Source: Salvelinus alpinus (lineage: Eukaryota; Chordata; Actinopteri; Salmoniformes; Salmonidae). From it: 64,000 bases of DNA. The position numbers and the translations under genes were made by a program. The DNA lies in NCBI RefSeq assembly GCF_045679555.1, contig NC_092096.1, forward strand, positions 14,489,556-14,553,555, in the 5' to 3' direction. Positions 12,047-25,038 of the stretch are shown in pieces (position 1 is the first letter of the stretch; the number at the start of each line of letters is the position of its first letter). The notes under the pieces were generated by a model. It saw nothing but the letters and a program-made list of their open reading frames with translations, was not told the origin of the DNA and ran no database searches.

Positions 12047-14231
12047 GTGATTCAGTACCACCTTCTAGTACAGTAGCTAGCTGGTGATTCAGTACCACCA
12101 TTCTTCTAGTACAGTAGCTAGCTGGTGATTCAGTACCACCTTCTAGTACAGTAGCTAGCTGGTGATTCAGCACCACCTTTCCTCTAGTACAGTAGCTAGC
12201 TGGTGATTCAGTACTGCCTTTCTTCTAGTACAGTAGCTAGCTGGTGATTCAGTACTGCCTTTCTTCTAGTACAGTAGCTAGCTGGTGATTCAGCACCACC
12301 TTTCCTCTAGTACAGTAGCTAGCTGGTGATTCAGCACCACCTTTCCTCTAGTACAGTAGCTAGCTGGTGATTCAGTACCACCTTTCTTCTAGTACAGTAG
12401 CTAGCTGGTGATTCAGTACCACCTTTCCTCTAGTACAGTAGCTAGCTGGTGATTCAGTACCACCTTCTAGTACAGTAGCTAGCTGGTGATTCAGCACCAC
12501 CTTTCCTCTAGTACAGTAGCTAGCTGGTGATTCAGTACCACCTTTCCTCTAGTACAGTAGCTAGCTGGTGATTCAGTACCACCTCCTAGTACAGTAGCTA
12601 GCTGGTGATTCAGCACCACCATTCTTCTAGTACAGTAGCTAGCTGGTGATTCAGTACCACCTTTCCTCTAGTACAGTAGCTAGCTGGTGATTCAGTACCA
12701 CCTTTCTTCTAGTACAGTAGCTAGCTGGTGATTCAGTACCACCTTCTAGTACAGTAGCTAGCTGGTGATTCAGCACCACCTTTCCTCTATTACAGTAGCT
12801 AGCTGGTGATTCAGCACCACCTTTCCTCTAGTACAGTAGCTAGCTGGTGATTCAGTACCACCTTTCCTCTAGTACAGTAGCTAGCTGGTGATTCAGTACC
12901 ACCTCCTAGTACAGTAGCTAGCTGGTGATTCAGCACCACCATTCTTCTAGTACAGTAGCTAGCTGGTGATTCAGTACCACCTTTCCTCTAGTACAGTAGC
13001 TAGCTGGTGATTCAGTACCACCTTTCTTCTAGTACAGTAGCTAGCTGGTGATTCAGTACCACCTTCTAGTACAGTAGCTAGCTGGTGATTCAGCACCACC
13101 TTTCCTCTATTACAGTAGCTAGCTGGTGATTCAGTAACACCTTTCTTCTAGTACAGTAGCTAGCTGGTGATTCAGTACCACCATTCTTCTAGTACAGTAG
13201 CTAGCTGGTGATTCAGTACCACCATTCTTCTAGTACAGTAGCTAGCTGGTGATTCAGTACCACCTTTCCTCTAGTACAGTAGCTAGCTGGTGATTCAGTA
13301 CCACCATTCTTCTAGTACAGTAGCTAGCTGGTGATTCAGTACCACCTTTCCTCTAGTACAGTAGCTAGCTGGTGATTCAGTACCACCTTTCCTCTAGTAC
13401 AGTAGCTAGCTGGTGATTCAGTACTGCCTTTCTTCTAGTACAGTAGCTAGCTGGTGATTCAGTACCACCTTTCTTCTAGTACAGTAGCTAGCTGGTGATT
13501 CAGTACCACCTTTCTTCTAGTACAGTAGCTAGCTGGTGATTCAGTACCACCTTTCTTCTAGTACAGTAGCTAGCTGGTGATTCAGTACCACCTTTCTTCT
13601 AGTACAGTAGCTAGCTGGTGATTCAGTACCACCTTTCTTCTTGTACAGTAGCTAGCTGGTGATTCAGTACTGCCTTTCTCCTAGTACAGTAGCTAGCTGG
13701 TGATTCAGTACCACCTTCTAGTACAGTAGCTAGCTGGTGATTCAGCACCACCTTTCTCCTAGTACAGTAGCTAGCTGGTGATTCAGTACCACCTTCTAGT
13801 ACAGTAGCTAGCTGGTGATTCAGTACCACCTTTCTTCTAGTACAGTAGCTAGCTGGTGATTCAGTACCACCTTCTAGTACAGTAGCTAGCTGGTGATTCA
13901 GCACCACCTTTCTTCTAGTACAGTAGCTAGCTGGTGATTCAGCACCACCTTTCTTCTAGTACAGTAGCTAGCTGGTGATTCAGCACCACCTTTCTTCTAG
14001 TACAGTAGCTAGCTGGTGATTCAGTACCACCTTCTAGTACAGTAGCTAGCTGGTGATTCAGTACCACCATTCTTCTAGTACAGTAGCTAGCTGGTGATTC
14101 AGCACCACCATTCTTCTAGTACAGTAGCTAGCTGGTGATTCAGTACCACCTTTCTCCTAGTACAGTAGCTAGCTGGTGATTCAGTACCACCTTTCTCCTA
14201 GTACAGTAGCTAGCTGGTGATTCAGCACCAC
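12047..14231. repeat. 41-bp minisatellite, second block (about 54 copies)
   Basis: The unit is the same as at 10231-11425, with the same 37/41-base length classes. A run of about five copies around 12480-12780 is repeated almost exactly around 12780-13090, including a rare CTCTATTACAG variant, which points to block duplication within the array. Confidence 0.95.
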
Positions 14232-14617
14232 AAGTCTCTCTCACACCCCTCTCTCTTTCACTCATGATTTTTTGTCTTTCGTTCTCTCGCTCTCCTTCTG
14301 TCTCGCAACTTTCTTTCTCTCTCCCCATCTCCCCATCTCTCTCACACATCCCTGCTCTGAGCAGCAGGACTGAGAAAGACAGAATGTGAGTGCAACCGGC
14401 AAGCTGCGTCTCTCTCACACACCATTTCATTCCAGAGATCTCTAAATCAGGTAGTGAGATGACAGCTTGACTCTGTCTGGCACACCATTGTAGAGGTGGA
14501 GAGTTAGAATGTTCAGAAGAAACAAACAGAGGTAAAAACAACAACGGTTGAAGAACTAGTGGATAATTGACACGTGACGAACTCCTGTTTGTTGGTTCTA
14601 ATATGCTGCTCTGATAG
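14232..14617. other. Unassigned intronic DNA, pyrimidine-rich at its left end
   Basis: The first 120 bases are CT-rich (repeated CTCTCTCAC and TTTCTCTCTC); the rest is unremarkable. No exon or mobile element is recognised. Confidence 0.4.
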
Positions 14618-14691
14618 AGGCTGAACGAAGAGGCTGAACGAAGAGGCTGAACGAAGAGGCTGAACGAAGAGGCTGAACGAAGAGGCTGAAT
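14618..14691. repeat. 13-bp tandem repeat, left half of a LINE target
   Basis: About six copies of GAGGCTGAACGAA. The same repeat continues at 19573-19630 on the far side of the LINE, so the LINE inserted into this small array. Confidence 0.9.
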
Positions 14692-14780
14692 AGCAAGATG
14701 GCGCTGATGGAGATGGCAGCGTCGCTTCTTGTCCTTGGGAAACTGCGTAGTATTAGAAATTATTAGTATTATTTCTTACA

Positions 14781-15293
14781 TTGTTAGCCCAGAAAACCTT
14801 AAGTGTTATTACATACAGCCGGAAACAACTATTGGATATCAGAGAGACGTCAACTTGCCAGCACAACCAGGAATACTTTCCCAAAGCGGATCCTTTGTCT
14901 GCACCTCCCAGGGCATTTGAACTGATTCCAGAGGCCGACCCCAAACAACGCCGTCGGAGGAGAGGTTGGCGGAGCGGTCTTCTAGTGAGGCTTCGGATGT
15001 GCGCACACCACCCAGCGCTTCCGAGTACATTACATGCTAATGTCCGGTCCCTAGTTAACAAAGTAGACGAAATTAGGGCAAGAGTTGCTTTCCAAAGAGA
15101 TATCCGGGATTGTAACATACTCTGTTCGACGGAGACATGGCGAGCTAGAGACATGCTGTCGGAGTCCGTACAGCCAACGGGATTTTCAGTGCATCGCGCC
15201 GACAGGAACAAACATCTCTCCGGTAAGAAGAAGGGCGGGGGTGTATGTTTCATGATTAAGGACTCATGGTGTAATTGTAACAACATACAATAA
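14781..15293 (+). pseudogene. Endonuclease region of the RSg-1-like LINE
   Basis: The open 170-codon segment contains HANVRSLVNKVDE and STETW, the start of the apurinic-endonuclease-like domain, then GGGVCFMIKDSWC. It stops at a TAA after NNIQ. Later endonuclease sequence is recognisable only in other frames (for example around 15300-15700), so the domain is not translatable as a unit. Confidence 0.75.
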
Positions 15294-16084
15294 CTTGAGT
15301 CCTTTTGTTCACCTGACCTAGAGTTCTTCACAATAAAATGCAGACCGTATTAACTCCCAAGAGAACTCTCCTCGGTTATCGTCACAGCCGGGTATATCCC
15401 CCTGCAAGAGAGAGCCATCAAGGAACTTCACTGGACTTTATGCAAACTGAAAACCATATATCCTGAGGCTGCATTTATTGTAGCTGGCAATTTTAACAAA
15501 GCTAATTTGAGAACAAGGATACCTAAATTCTATCAGCATATTGATTGCAGTACATGATCGAGTAACACGCTCGACCACTGCAACTTCCGCGATGCATACA
15601 AGGCCCTCCCCCGCCCTCCTTTTGGCTAATCTGACCATGACTCCATCTTGTAGCTCCCCGCCTATAGGCATAAACTAAAACAGGAAGCGCCCGTGCTGAG
15701 GTCTATCCAACGCTGGTCTGACTAATCGGATTCCACGCTTCAAGATTGCTTCGATCACGTGGACTGGGATATGTTCCAGGTAGCCTCAGACAATAACATT
15801 GACGTATACGCTGACTCGGAGAGCGAGTTTATAAAGGAAGTGTATAGGAGATGTTGTACCCACTGCAACTATTAAAACCTTCCCGAACCAGAAACCGTGG
15901 ATTGATGGCAGCTTTCGCGCAAAACTGAAAGCACGTACCACCGCATTTAATCATGGCAAGGTGACTGGAAAGATGCCCGAATACAAACAGTGTAGTTATT
16001 CCCTCCGTAAGGCAATCAAACAAGCTAAGCGTCAGTATAGAGACAAAGTGGAGACGTAATTCAACAGCTCAGACACGAGACGTA

Positions 16085-17689
<1,605 letters not shown>

Positions 17690-17691
17690 TA

Positions 17692-19002
17692 TGTGGCAAG
17701 GTCAACAGACAATCATGGATTACAAACAACAACAAAACAGTCCCGTCGCGGACGTCTTGCTCCAAACAAATTAAACAACTTCTTTGCGCACTTTTGAGGA
17801 CAATACATTGCCACCGCCCGCTAACAAAGACTGTGGGCTCTCCTTCTCCATCGCCGATATGAGTAAAACATTTAAACGTGTTAACCCTCGCAGGGCTGCC
17901 GGCCTAGTCGCGTCCTCAGAGCATGCGCAGACCAGCTGGCTGGTGTGTTGACGGACATATTCAATCACACCCTATCCCAGTCTGCTGTCCCCACATGCTT
18001 CAAGATGGCCACCATTGTTCCTGTTCCCAAGAAAGCTAAGGTAACTGAACTAAATGACTATTGCCCCGTAGCACTCACTTCTGTCATCATGAAGTGCTTT
18101 GAGAGACTAGTCAAGGATCATAATATCACCTCCACCCTACCTGTCACCCTAGACCCACTCCAATTTGCACTCCCACTCCAATCACACTTCACAATCCCAT
18201 CTGGACGAGAGGAATACCTATGTAAGAATGCTGTTAATCAACTACAGCTCAGCATTTAACACCATAGTACCCTCCAAACTCATCATAAACTTGAGACCCT
18301 GGGTCTCGACCCCGACCTGTGCAACTGGGTCCTGGACTTCCTGACGGGCCACACCCAGGTGGTGAAGGTAGGAAACAACATCTCCACTCCACTGATGCTC
18401 AACACTGGAGCGTTCTCAGCCCTCTCCTGTACTCCCTGTTCACCCACGACTGCGTGGCCATGCACGCCTCCAACTCAATCATCAAGTTTGCAGACGACAC
18501 TACAGTGGTAGGCTTGATTACCAACAACGACGAGACAGCCTACAGGGAGGAGTTGAGGGCCCTCGGAGTGTGGTGTCAGGAAAATAACCTCTCACTCAAC
18601 GTCAGCAAAACAAAGGAGATGATCGTGGACTTCAGGAAACAGCAGAGGGAGCACCCCCCTATCCACATCGACGGGACAGTAGTGGAGAAGGTGGAAAGTT
18701 TTAAGTTCCTCGGCATACACATCACAGACAAACTGAAATGGTCCACCCACACAGACAGCGTGGTGAAGAAGGCGCAACAGCCCCTCTTCAACCTCAGGAA
18801 GCTGAAGAAATTTGGCTTGTCACCTAAACCCCTCACAAACTTTTACAGATGCACAATTGAGAGCATCCTGTTGGGCTGTATCACCGCCTGGTACAGCAAC
18901 TGCTCCGCCCACAACCGTAAGGCTCTCCAGAGGGTAGTGAGGTCTGCACAACGCATCACCGGGGGCAAACTACCTGCCCTCCAGGACACCTACAGCACCT
19001 GA
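17692..19002 (+). pseudogene. Reverse transcriptase region of the RSg-1-like LINE
   Basis: Downstream of the Tc1 element the LINE resumes. The segment 17945-18259 reads [11 protein letters not shown] and later [20 protein letters not shown], the fingers of a non-LTR RT. The segment 18319-19002 carries FADDTTVVG (the catalytic FADD block), SLNVSKTKEMIVDFR, FLGIHITDKLKWSTHT and a C-terminal ALQRVVRSAQRITGGKLPA. The GxPQGxxLGP block expected before SPLLYSLF is damaged by an indel near 18410. A stop follows at 19000. The same protein family recurs at 43255-44700. Confidence 0.85.
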
Positions 19003-19572
19003 TGTCACAGGAAGGCCAAAAAGATCATCAAGGACAACAACCACCCGAGCCACTACCTGTTCAACCCGCTCCCATCCAGAAGCCGAGGTCAGTACAGGTG
19101 CATCAAAGCAGGGACCGAGAGATTGAAAAACAGCTTCTATCTCAAGGCCATCAGATTGTTAAACAGCCATCACTAGCACAGAGAGGCGGCTGCCTACCTA
19201 CAGACTTGATATCATTGGCCACTTTAATAAATGAACACTAGTCACTTTAATAATGTTTACATATCTCACATTACTCATCTCATATGTATATACTATATCC
19301 TTCACTATATATTCTATACTATCTATTGCATCTTAGCCGCTCTCTCACTGCTCATCCACATATTTTATACTTATATATTAACATCCTGTTCCTTTACTAG
19401 ATTATGTGTATTAGGTTTTGTTGTGGAATTTGTTAGATATTAGGTTTTGTTGTGGAATAGTTAGATATTACCTGTTAAATACTGCTGCACTGTCGGATCT
19501 AGAAGCATAAGCATTTCACTACACTCACAATAACATCTGCTAACCGTGTGTTTGTTACCAATAGAATTTGAT

Positions 19573-19630
19573 TTGAACGAAGAGGCTGAACGATGAGGCT
19601 AAACAAAGAGGCTGAACGAAGAGGCTGAAC
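19573..19630. repeat. 13-bp tandem repeat, right half of the LINE target
   Basis: About four slightly diverged copies of the GAGGCTGAACGAA unit follow the LINE 3' end. Confidence 0.85.
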
Positions 19631-20044
19631 ATAACATGGTCAAATGGAATAGATCATCAGACTGAAGGAAGCACTGTTCCTGTAGAATCACTGGTCAACC
19701 AATCACCTTGCCTGCTCAGGCCCAACCCCTCCGTTCCAACACGCCCATTCAAACTCTGGTTATGAGGCAGTGATGGTTGTCACTCATCAGAGTTGGCTGG
19801 AGAAAGCAGCATTCAGGAGCGCTGGGTTAAAAATAAACACTGGCAAGAGGCTGTGGTGTAATTTCAGAGAACACAGGAGGAGATAACATGTTGAGTTGCC
19901 TGCCGCTGATTTCAACATGGCTGCTTTGATGAGGAGAAACACACATTCCTTCTGCATGGATTTCACTCCGTTATCAACTGACGTGAGACCGTTCACACAA
20001 CTAGTAGACACACAACCAGAGGGGACATGCACATGACATGGGCA

Positions 20045-20092
<48 letters not shown>

Positions 20093-20100
20093 TCTCTTAC
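19631..20100 (-). other. rab3ip: rab3ip intron 3, start of the intron (minus strand) with (CA)n next to the donor
   Basis: The donor GTAAGA lies at 20100-20095. On the gene strand it is followed within about 10 bases by a (CA)22 tract (20047-20090 as GT on the plus strand). The rest is unassigned. No further rab3ip exon is recognised down to position 1, so this intron exceeds 20 kb or continues past the edge. Confidence 0.8.
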
Positions 20101-20293
20101 CCTCTGTGCCTTGGCTAGCTCCTCCTTCAGTCTCTCATTGGCTTTCTCTCTGATCTCCATGACTGAGGGGCTGCGGAGGCGGGACAGGCTGTCATTGGTC
20201 AGACCCAGAGACTCCTCCCCTTCCTCTCCAGACAGGAACACCCCCTCTGCTGACTCCGCCTCTGACCGGACGAGGGGTTCCAACCCCGGAACG
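20101..20293 (-). CDS. rab3ip: rab3ip coding exon: end of the variable N-terminal part and start of the Sec2 coiled coil
   Basis: This exon encodes part of Rabin8, the guanine-nucleotide exchange factor that activates Rab8 on vesicles for polarised exocytosis and primary cilium assembly. It begins after a good acceptor (TTCCTTGCAG) with the last base of a split Ser codon, then gives 64 codons. It ends at AAGGCACAGAGG before GTAAGA, phase 0. The peptide contains [18 protein letters not shown] and [12 protein letters not shown], nearly identical to the vertebrate Rabin8 sequence at the entry to the Sec2 GEF coiled coil. The next family residues (ELKLKDEEC) are not in the window. An acidic run (SGEEGEES) precedes it. 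RAB3IL1 was considered, but the upstream exon decides for RAB3IP. Confidence 0.93.
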
Positions 20294-20673
20294 CTGCAAG
20301 GAATCATGGGTACACTAATGTAAGCGTATAGGAGGGTTGGCTGATTACCACAGGGATCAATCAGTCATCACTGATCAGCACTATTGACTGTTAGCTTAGT
20401 GGTGATAATGATCCATCTCTCATTACCTGGTTGGACATTTTAAGCTGAGTAAGCATGTTCTAATGTATCAATTAGCATCCCAGTGGGCTGGTCATCAATA
20501 GTACGTTTTAAGTGTCAATGAACACTGCTTAGTGGAACCCTTGACTTTTATTGAATACATTGCCTGGTTATTACCAACTGCACTGTGTAAAGCGATCCTA
20601 GCAGAAATCCTGGCATCATTTAAACCAGTTTCACCTGCTAGGATTTGTGTTCCATCTTCAAGATTTTTCTCCA
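20294..20673 (-). other. rab3ip: rab3ip intron 2, unique portion
   Basis: Unassigned intronic sequence between the exon acceptor and the 38-bp array. No coding or mobile-element signal is seen. Confidence 0.6.
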
Positions 20674-22019
20674 GTATCTCTTTACATTGTGGTCGTCATG
20701 GGCCAGGTACTATCTCTTTACATTGTGGTCGTCATGGGCCAGGTACTATATCTCTTTACATTGTGGTCGTCATGGGCCAGGTACTATATCTCTTTACATT
20801 GTGGTCGTCATGGGCCGGGTACTATATCTCTTTACATTGTGGTCGTCATGGGCCAGGTAATATCTCTTTACATTGTGGTCGTCATGGGCCAGGTACTAGC
20901 TCTTTACATTGTGGTCGTCATGGGCCAGGTACTATATCTCTTTACATTGTGGTCGTCATGGGCCAGGTACTATATCTCTTTACATTGTGGTCGTCATGGG
21001 CCGGGTACTATATCTCTTTACATTGTGGTCGTCATGGGCCAGGTAATATCTCTTTACATTGTGGTCGTCATGGGCCGGGTACTATATCTCTTTACATTGT
21101 GGTCGTCATGGGCCAGGTAATATCTCTTTACATTGTGGTCGTCATGGGCCGGGTACTATATCTCTTTACATTGTGGTCGTCATGGGCCAGGTACTATATC
21201 TCTTTACATTGTGGTCGTCATGGGCCGGGTACTATATCTCTTTACATTGTGGTCGTCATGGGCCAGGTACTATATCTCTTTACATTGTGGTCGTCATGGG
21301 CCGGGTACTATATCTCTTTACATTGTGGTCGTCATGGGCCAGGTAATATCTCTTTACATTGTGGTCGTCATGGGCCAGGTAATATATCTCTTTACATTGT
21401 GGTCGTCATGGGCCGGGTACTATATCTCTTTACATTATGGTCGTCATGGGCCAGGTAATATCTCTTTACATTGTGGTCGTCATGGGCCAGGTAATATCTC
21501 TTTACATTGTGGTTGTCATGGGCCAGGTAATATCTCTTTACATTGTGGTTGTCATGGGCCAGGTAATATCTCTTTACATTGTGGTTGTCATGGGCCAGGT
21601 ACTATATCTCTTTACATTGTGGTTGTCATGGGCCAGGTACTATATCTCTTTACATTGTGGTTGTCATGGGCCAGGTACTATATCTCTTTACATTGTGGTT
21701 GTCATGGGCCAGGTACTATATCTCTTTACATTGTGGTTGTCATGGGCCAGGTACTATATCTCTTTACATTGTGGTTGTCATGGGCCAGGTACTATATCTC
21801 TTTACATTGTGGTTGTCATGGGCCAGGTACTATATCTCTTTACATTGTGGTTGTCATGGGCCAGGTACTATATCTCTTTACATTGTGGTTGTCATGGGCC
21901 AGGTACTATATCTCTTTACATTGTGGTTGTCATGGGCCAGGTACTATATCTCTTTACATTGTGGTTGTCATGGGCCAGGTACTATATCTCTTTACATTGT
22001 AGTTGTCATGGGCCAGGTA
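20674..22019. repeat. 38-bp minisatellite in rab3ip intron 2, about 36 copies
   Basis: The unit contains TATCTCTTTACATTGTGGTC followed by GTCATGGGCCAGGTACTA; 35- and 38-base forms occur (GGTAATATC versus GGTACTATATC). Copies up to about 21500 read GGTCGTC and copies after that read GGTTGTC, a clean polarity. The array ends 33 bases from the rab3ip donor at 22052. It yields open frames up to about 300 codons in several frames, which I treat as artefacts. Confidence 0.96.
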
Positions 22020-22052
22020 GTGTAAGTTTCTCCAGGAGGGTTTCTTCCTGAC

Positions 22053-22300
22053 CTTCCATTGTGGGGTTCTGTGCTGCCCAGTAGCCGAGGAGCAGAGTAG
22101 ATGGGCTGGGTGGGCAGCTGATCGGCTCGCAGGGCGTTGGGGGGGCAGGGGCTGGAGCTGAGGGAGGGTGTACGGTACAGGGCGCTGGAAGGGGCGCTGT
22201 GACATTGGGGTCTGGGGTCGGAGGTCAATCCGTGGAGATCAGGGGTGGTGGGTGACGCCAAGTTGACCTCATGGAAGCCTTCGAGGGGTTCGCTGGCCAT
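22053..22300 (-). CDS. rab3ip: rab3ip first coding exon (start codon)
   Basis: The ATG at 22300-22298 opens MASEPLEGFHEVNLASPTTP, matching the vertebrate Rabin8 N-terminus (family start M-A-x-x-PLEGFHEVNLASPT). Farther on, LPTQPIYSAPR is also a family match. The exon runs from 22331 (31 bases of 5' UTR) to 22053, 279 bases. The acceptor is CTCCTCAG preceded by a (CTCCT)n tract. The donor AAG|GTCAGG is weaker than average, but its phase (two bases left over) exactly fits the one-base start of the exon at 20293, giving a Ser at the junction. It contributes 82 codons. Out-of-frame ATGs in the short UTR (ATGATG near 22322) could form an overlapping upstream frame. The N-terminal region is Ser/Pro-rich and probably disordered. 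Confidence 0.92.
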
Positions 22301-22332
22301 AGCCCTGCAGCTACAGTCATCATATACCTCCC

Positions 22333-22386
22333 TGAGGAGAGGAGAGGAGAGGAGAGGAGAGGAGAGGAGAGGAGAGGAGAGGAGAA
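22333..22386. repeat. (GGAGA)n microsatellite acting as the rab3ip polypyrimidine tract
   Basis: About ten GAGGA pentamers. On the gene (minus) strand this is an unbroken CTCCT run ending at the acceptor CAG of the start-codon exon. Confidence 0.9.
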
Positions 22387-22615
22387 AAGGAGGAGAAAAG
22401 AACACGATTGAAATGAAAGTCAAAATAATGACTGATTGGGGTCAAACAGAGACATCCATTCTAGACTACATTCACACAGATCTAATTCTGCTATTTCAAT
22501 CAGACTACCCACAGCAGCAACAGTATCAGTGTGGGATCCCAGGTGTGGACTGTGGAGTAGCTGATTAAACATGGGTCTGTTTCCCTCTTCAGCCCCAGCA
22601 GAGAGAGCAGACCAC
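22387..22615. other. Unassigned rab3ip intron 1 sequence next to the start-codon exon
   Basis: No recognisable coding or mobile-element signal. The right end (CAGCAGAGAGAGCAGACCAC) runs into the 57-bp array. Confidence 0.4.
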
Positions 22616-24534
22616 TCTGACAGGAAATAGGTCATTCAGGGGAATGGTTACAGACAGTGACAGGAAATAGGTCATTCAGGGGAATGGTTACAGACAGTAA
22701 CAGGCCAGTCTCTCTGACAGGAAATAGGTCATTCAGGGGAATGGTTACAGACAGTAACAGGCCAGTCTCTCTGACAGGAAATAGGTCATTCAGGGGAATG
22801 GTTACAGACAGTAACAGGCCAGTCTCTCTGACAGGAAATAGGTCATTCAGGGGAATGGTTACAGACAGTAACAGGCCAGTCTCTCTGACAGGAAATAGGT
22901 CATTCAGGGGAATGGTTACAGACAGTAACAGGCCAGTCTCTCTGACAGGAAATAGGTCATTCAGGGGAATGGTTACAGACAGTAACAGGCCAGTCTCTCT
23001 GACAGGAAATAGGTCATTCAGGGGAATGGTTACAGACAGTAACAGGCCAGTCTGACAGGAAATAGGTCATTCAGGGGAATGGTTACAGACAGTGACAGGA
23101 AATAGGTCATTCAGGGGAATGGTTACAGACAGTAACAGGCCAGTCTCTCTGACAGGAAATAGGTCATTCAGGGGAATGGTTACAGACAGTAACAGGCCAG
23201 TCTCTCTGACAGGAAATAGGTCATTCAGGGGAATGGTTACAGACAGTGACAGGAAATAGGTCATTCAGGGGAATGGTTACAGACAGTAACAGGCCAGTCT
23301 CTCTGACAGGAAATAGGTCATTCAGGGGAATGGTTACAGACAGTAACAGGCCAGTCTCTCTGACAGGAAATAGGTCATTCAGGGGAATGGTTACAGACAG
23401 TAACAGGCCAGTCTCTCTGACAGGAAATAGGTCATTCAGGGGAATGGTTACAGACAGTAACAGGCCAGTCTCTCTGACAGGAAATAGGTCATTCAGGGGA
23501 ATGGTTACAGACAGTAACAGGCCAGTCTGACAGGAAATAGGTCATTCAGGGGAATGGTTACAGACAGTAACAGGCCAGTCTGACAGGAAATAGGTCATTC
23601 AGGGGAATGGTTACAGACAGTGACAGGAAATAGGTCATTCAGGGGAATGGTTACAGACAGTAACAGGCCAGTCTCTCTGACAGGAAATAGGTCATTCAGG
23701 GGAATGGTTACAGACAGTAACAGGCCAGTCTCTCTGACAGGAAATAGGTCATTCAGGGGAATGGTTACAGACAGTAACAGGCCAGTCTCTCAGATGAAAT
23801 AGGTCATTCCGGGGAATGGTTACAGACAGTAACAGGCCAGTCTCTCTGAGATGAAATAGGTCATTCCGGGGAATGGTTACAGACAGTAACAGGCCAGTCT
23901 GACAGGAAATAGGTCATTCAGGGGAATGGTTACAGACAGTAACAGGCCAGTCTCTCTGACAGGAAATAGGTCATTCCGGGGAATGGTTACAGACAGTAAC
24001 AGGCCAGTCTGACAGGAAATAGGTCATTCAGGGGAATGGTTACAGACAGTAACAGGCCAGTCTCTCTGACAGGAAATAGGTCATTCCGGGGAATGGTTAC
24101 AGACAGTAACAGGCCAGTCTCTCTGAGATGAAATAGGTCATTCCGGGGAATGGTTACAGACAGTAACAGGCCAGTCTCTCTGAGATGAAATAGGTCATTC
24201 CGGGGAATGGTTACAGACAGTAACAGGCCAGTCTCTCTGAGATGAAATAGGTCATTCCGGGGAATGGTTACAGACAGTAACAGGCCAGTCTCTCTGACAG
24301 GAAATAGGTAATTCAGGGGAATGGTTACAGACAGTAACAGGCCAGTCTCTCTGAGATGAAATAGGTCATTCAGGGGAATGGTTACAGACAGTAACAGGCC
24401 AGTCTCTCTGACAGGAAATAGGTCATTCAGGGGAATGGTTACAGACAGTAACAGGCTAGTCTCTCTGACAGGAAATAGGTCATTCAGGGGAATGGTTACA
24501 GACAGTAACAGGCCAGTCTCTCTGACAGGAAATG
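22616..24534. repeat. 57-bp minisatellite in rab3ip intron 1, about 35 copies
   Basis: The unit contains TGACAGGAAATAGGTCATTC then AGGGGAATGGTTACAGACAG and TAACAGGCCAGTCTC. Shortened units (about 39 bases, GACAGTGACAGG) occur near 22650, 23090, 23245 and 23620. A variant with GAGATGAAAT and TTCCGGGG is confined to about 23790-24370. The period is a multiple of three, so 19-residue peptide repeats (TGNRSFRGMVTDSNRPVSL) appear open on both strands. I regard these as noncoding. Confidence 0.96.
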
Positions 24535-24837
24535 TAATGTGTGCCTGTGAAGTTAGTGTTGACATTCACACTGAAGGTTTAGCCGGCCTACACAACTAGC
24601 AACTGGCTCCACCAAACTGTTTCATTCCATAAGCCGTTTCATTCATTCGGCTGAATTGAAACCAACAGGTATGAACCTACCATGATGATGAATGTGTGTG
24701 TATTTAAAAGCTGATGATGTGATTGTGTGTGTAGTGGGTCTCCTCTTCAGTCAGGATAGACCTCCAACACTGGCTTACTGCTGCAAGAGAAGACAGGAAG
24801 AGATGAGAGTTACTGTTGGTGAGCTGAAATATTATCA
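24535..24837. other. Unassigned intronic DNA
   Basis: Single-copy-looking sequence without a recognisable exon, transposon end or strong motif. Confidence 0.4.
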
Positions 24838-25038
24838 ACAGCTTGGGGGAACAGCTTGGGGGAACAGCTTGGTGGAACAGCTTGGTGGAACAGCTTGGGG
24901 GAACAGCTTGGGGGAACAGCTTGGGGGAACAGCTTGGGGGAACAGCTTGGGGGGAACAGCTTGGGGGGAACAGCTTGGGGGGAACAGCTTGGGGGAACAG
25001 CTTGGGGGAACAGCTTGGTGGAACAGCTTGGTGGAACA
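24838..25038. repeat. 13/14-bp minisatellite, about 15 copies
   Basis: The unit is AGCTTGGGGGAAC with G-run length variation (four to six G) and a GGTGGAAC variant. Confidence 0.95.

Noticed and set aside
20532..22051. Several overlapping plus-strand frames up to 308 codons (FTLWSSWAR-type)
   Set aside because: All three frames of the 38-bp array are stop-free and cycle into one another, so openness has no meaning.
20101..22300. Assignment of the minus-strand gene to rab3il1
   Set aside because: The Sec2-entry exon alone would allow it, but the N-terminus MASEPLEGFHEVNLASP is the RAB3IP type, which RAB3IL1 lacks.
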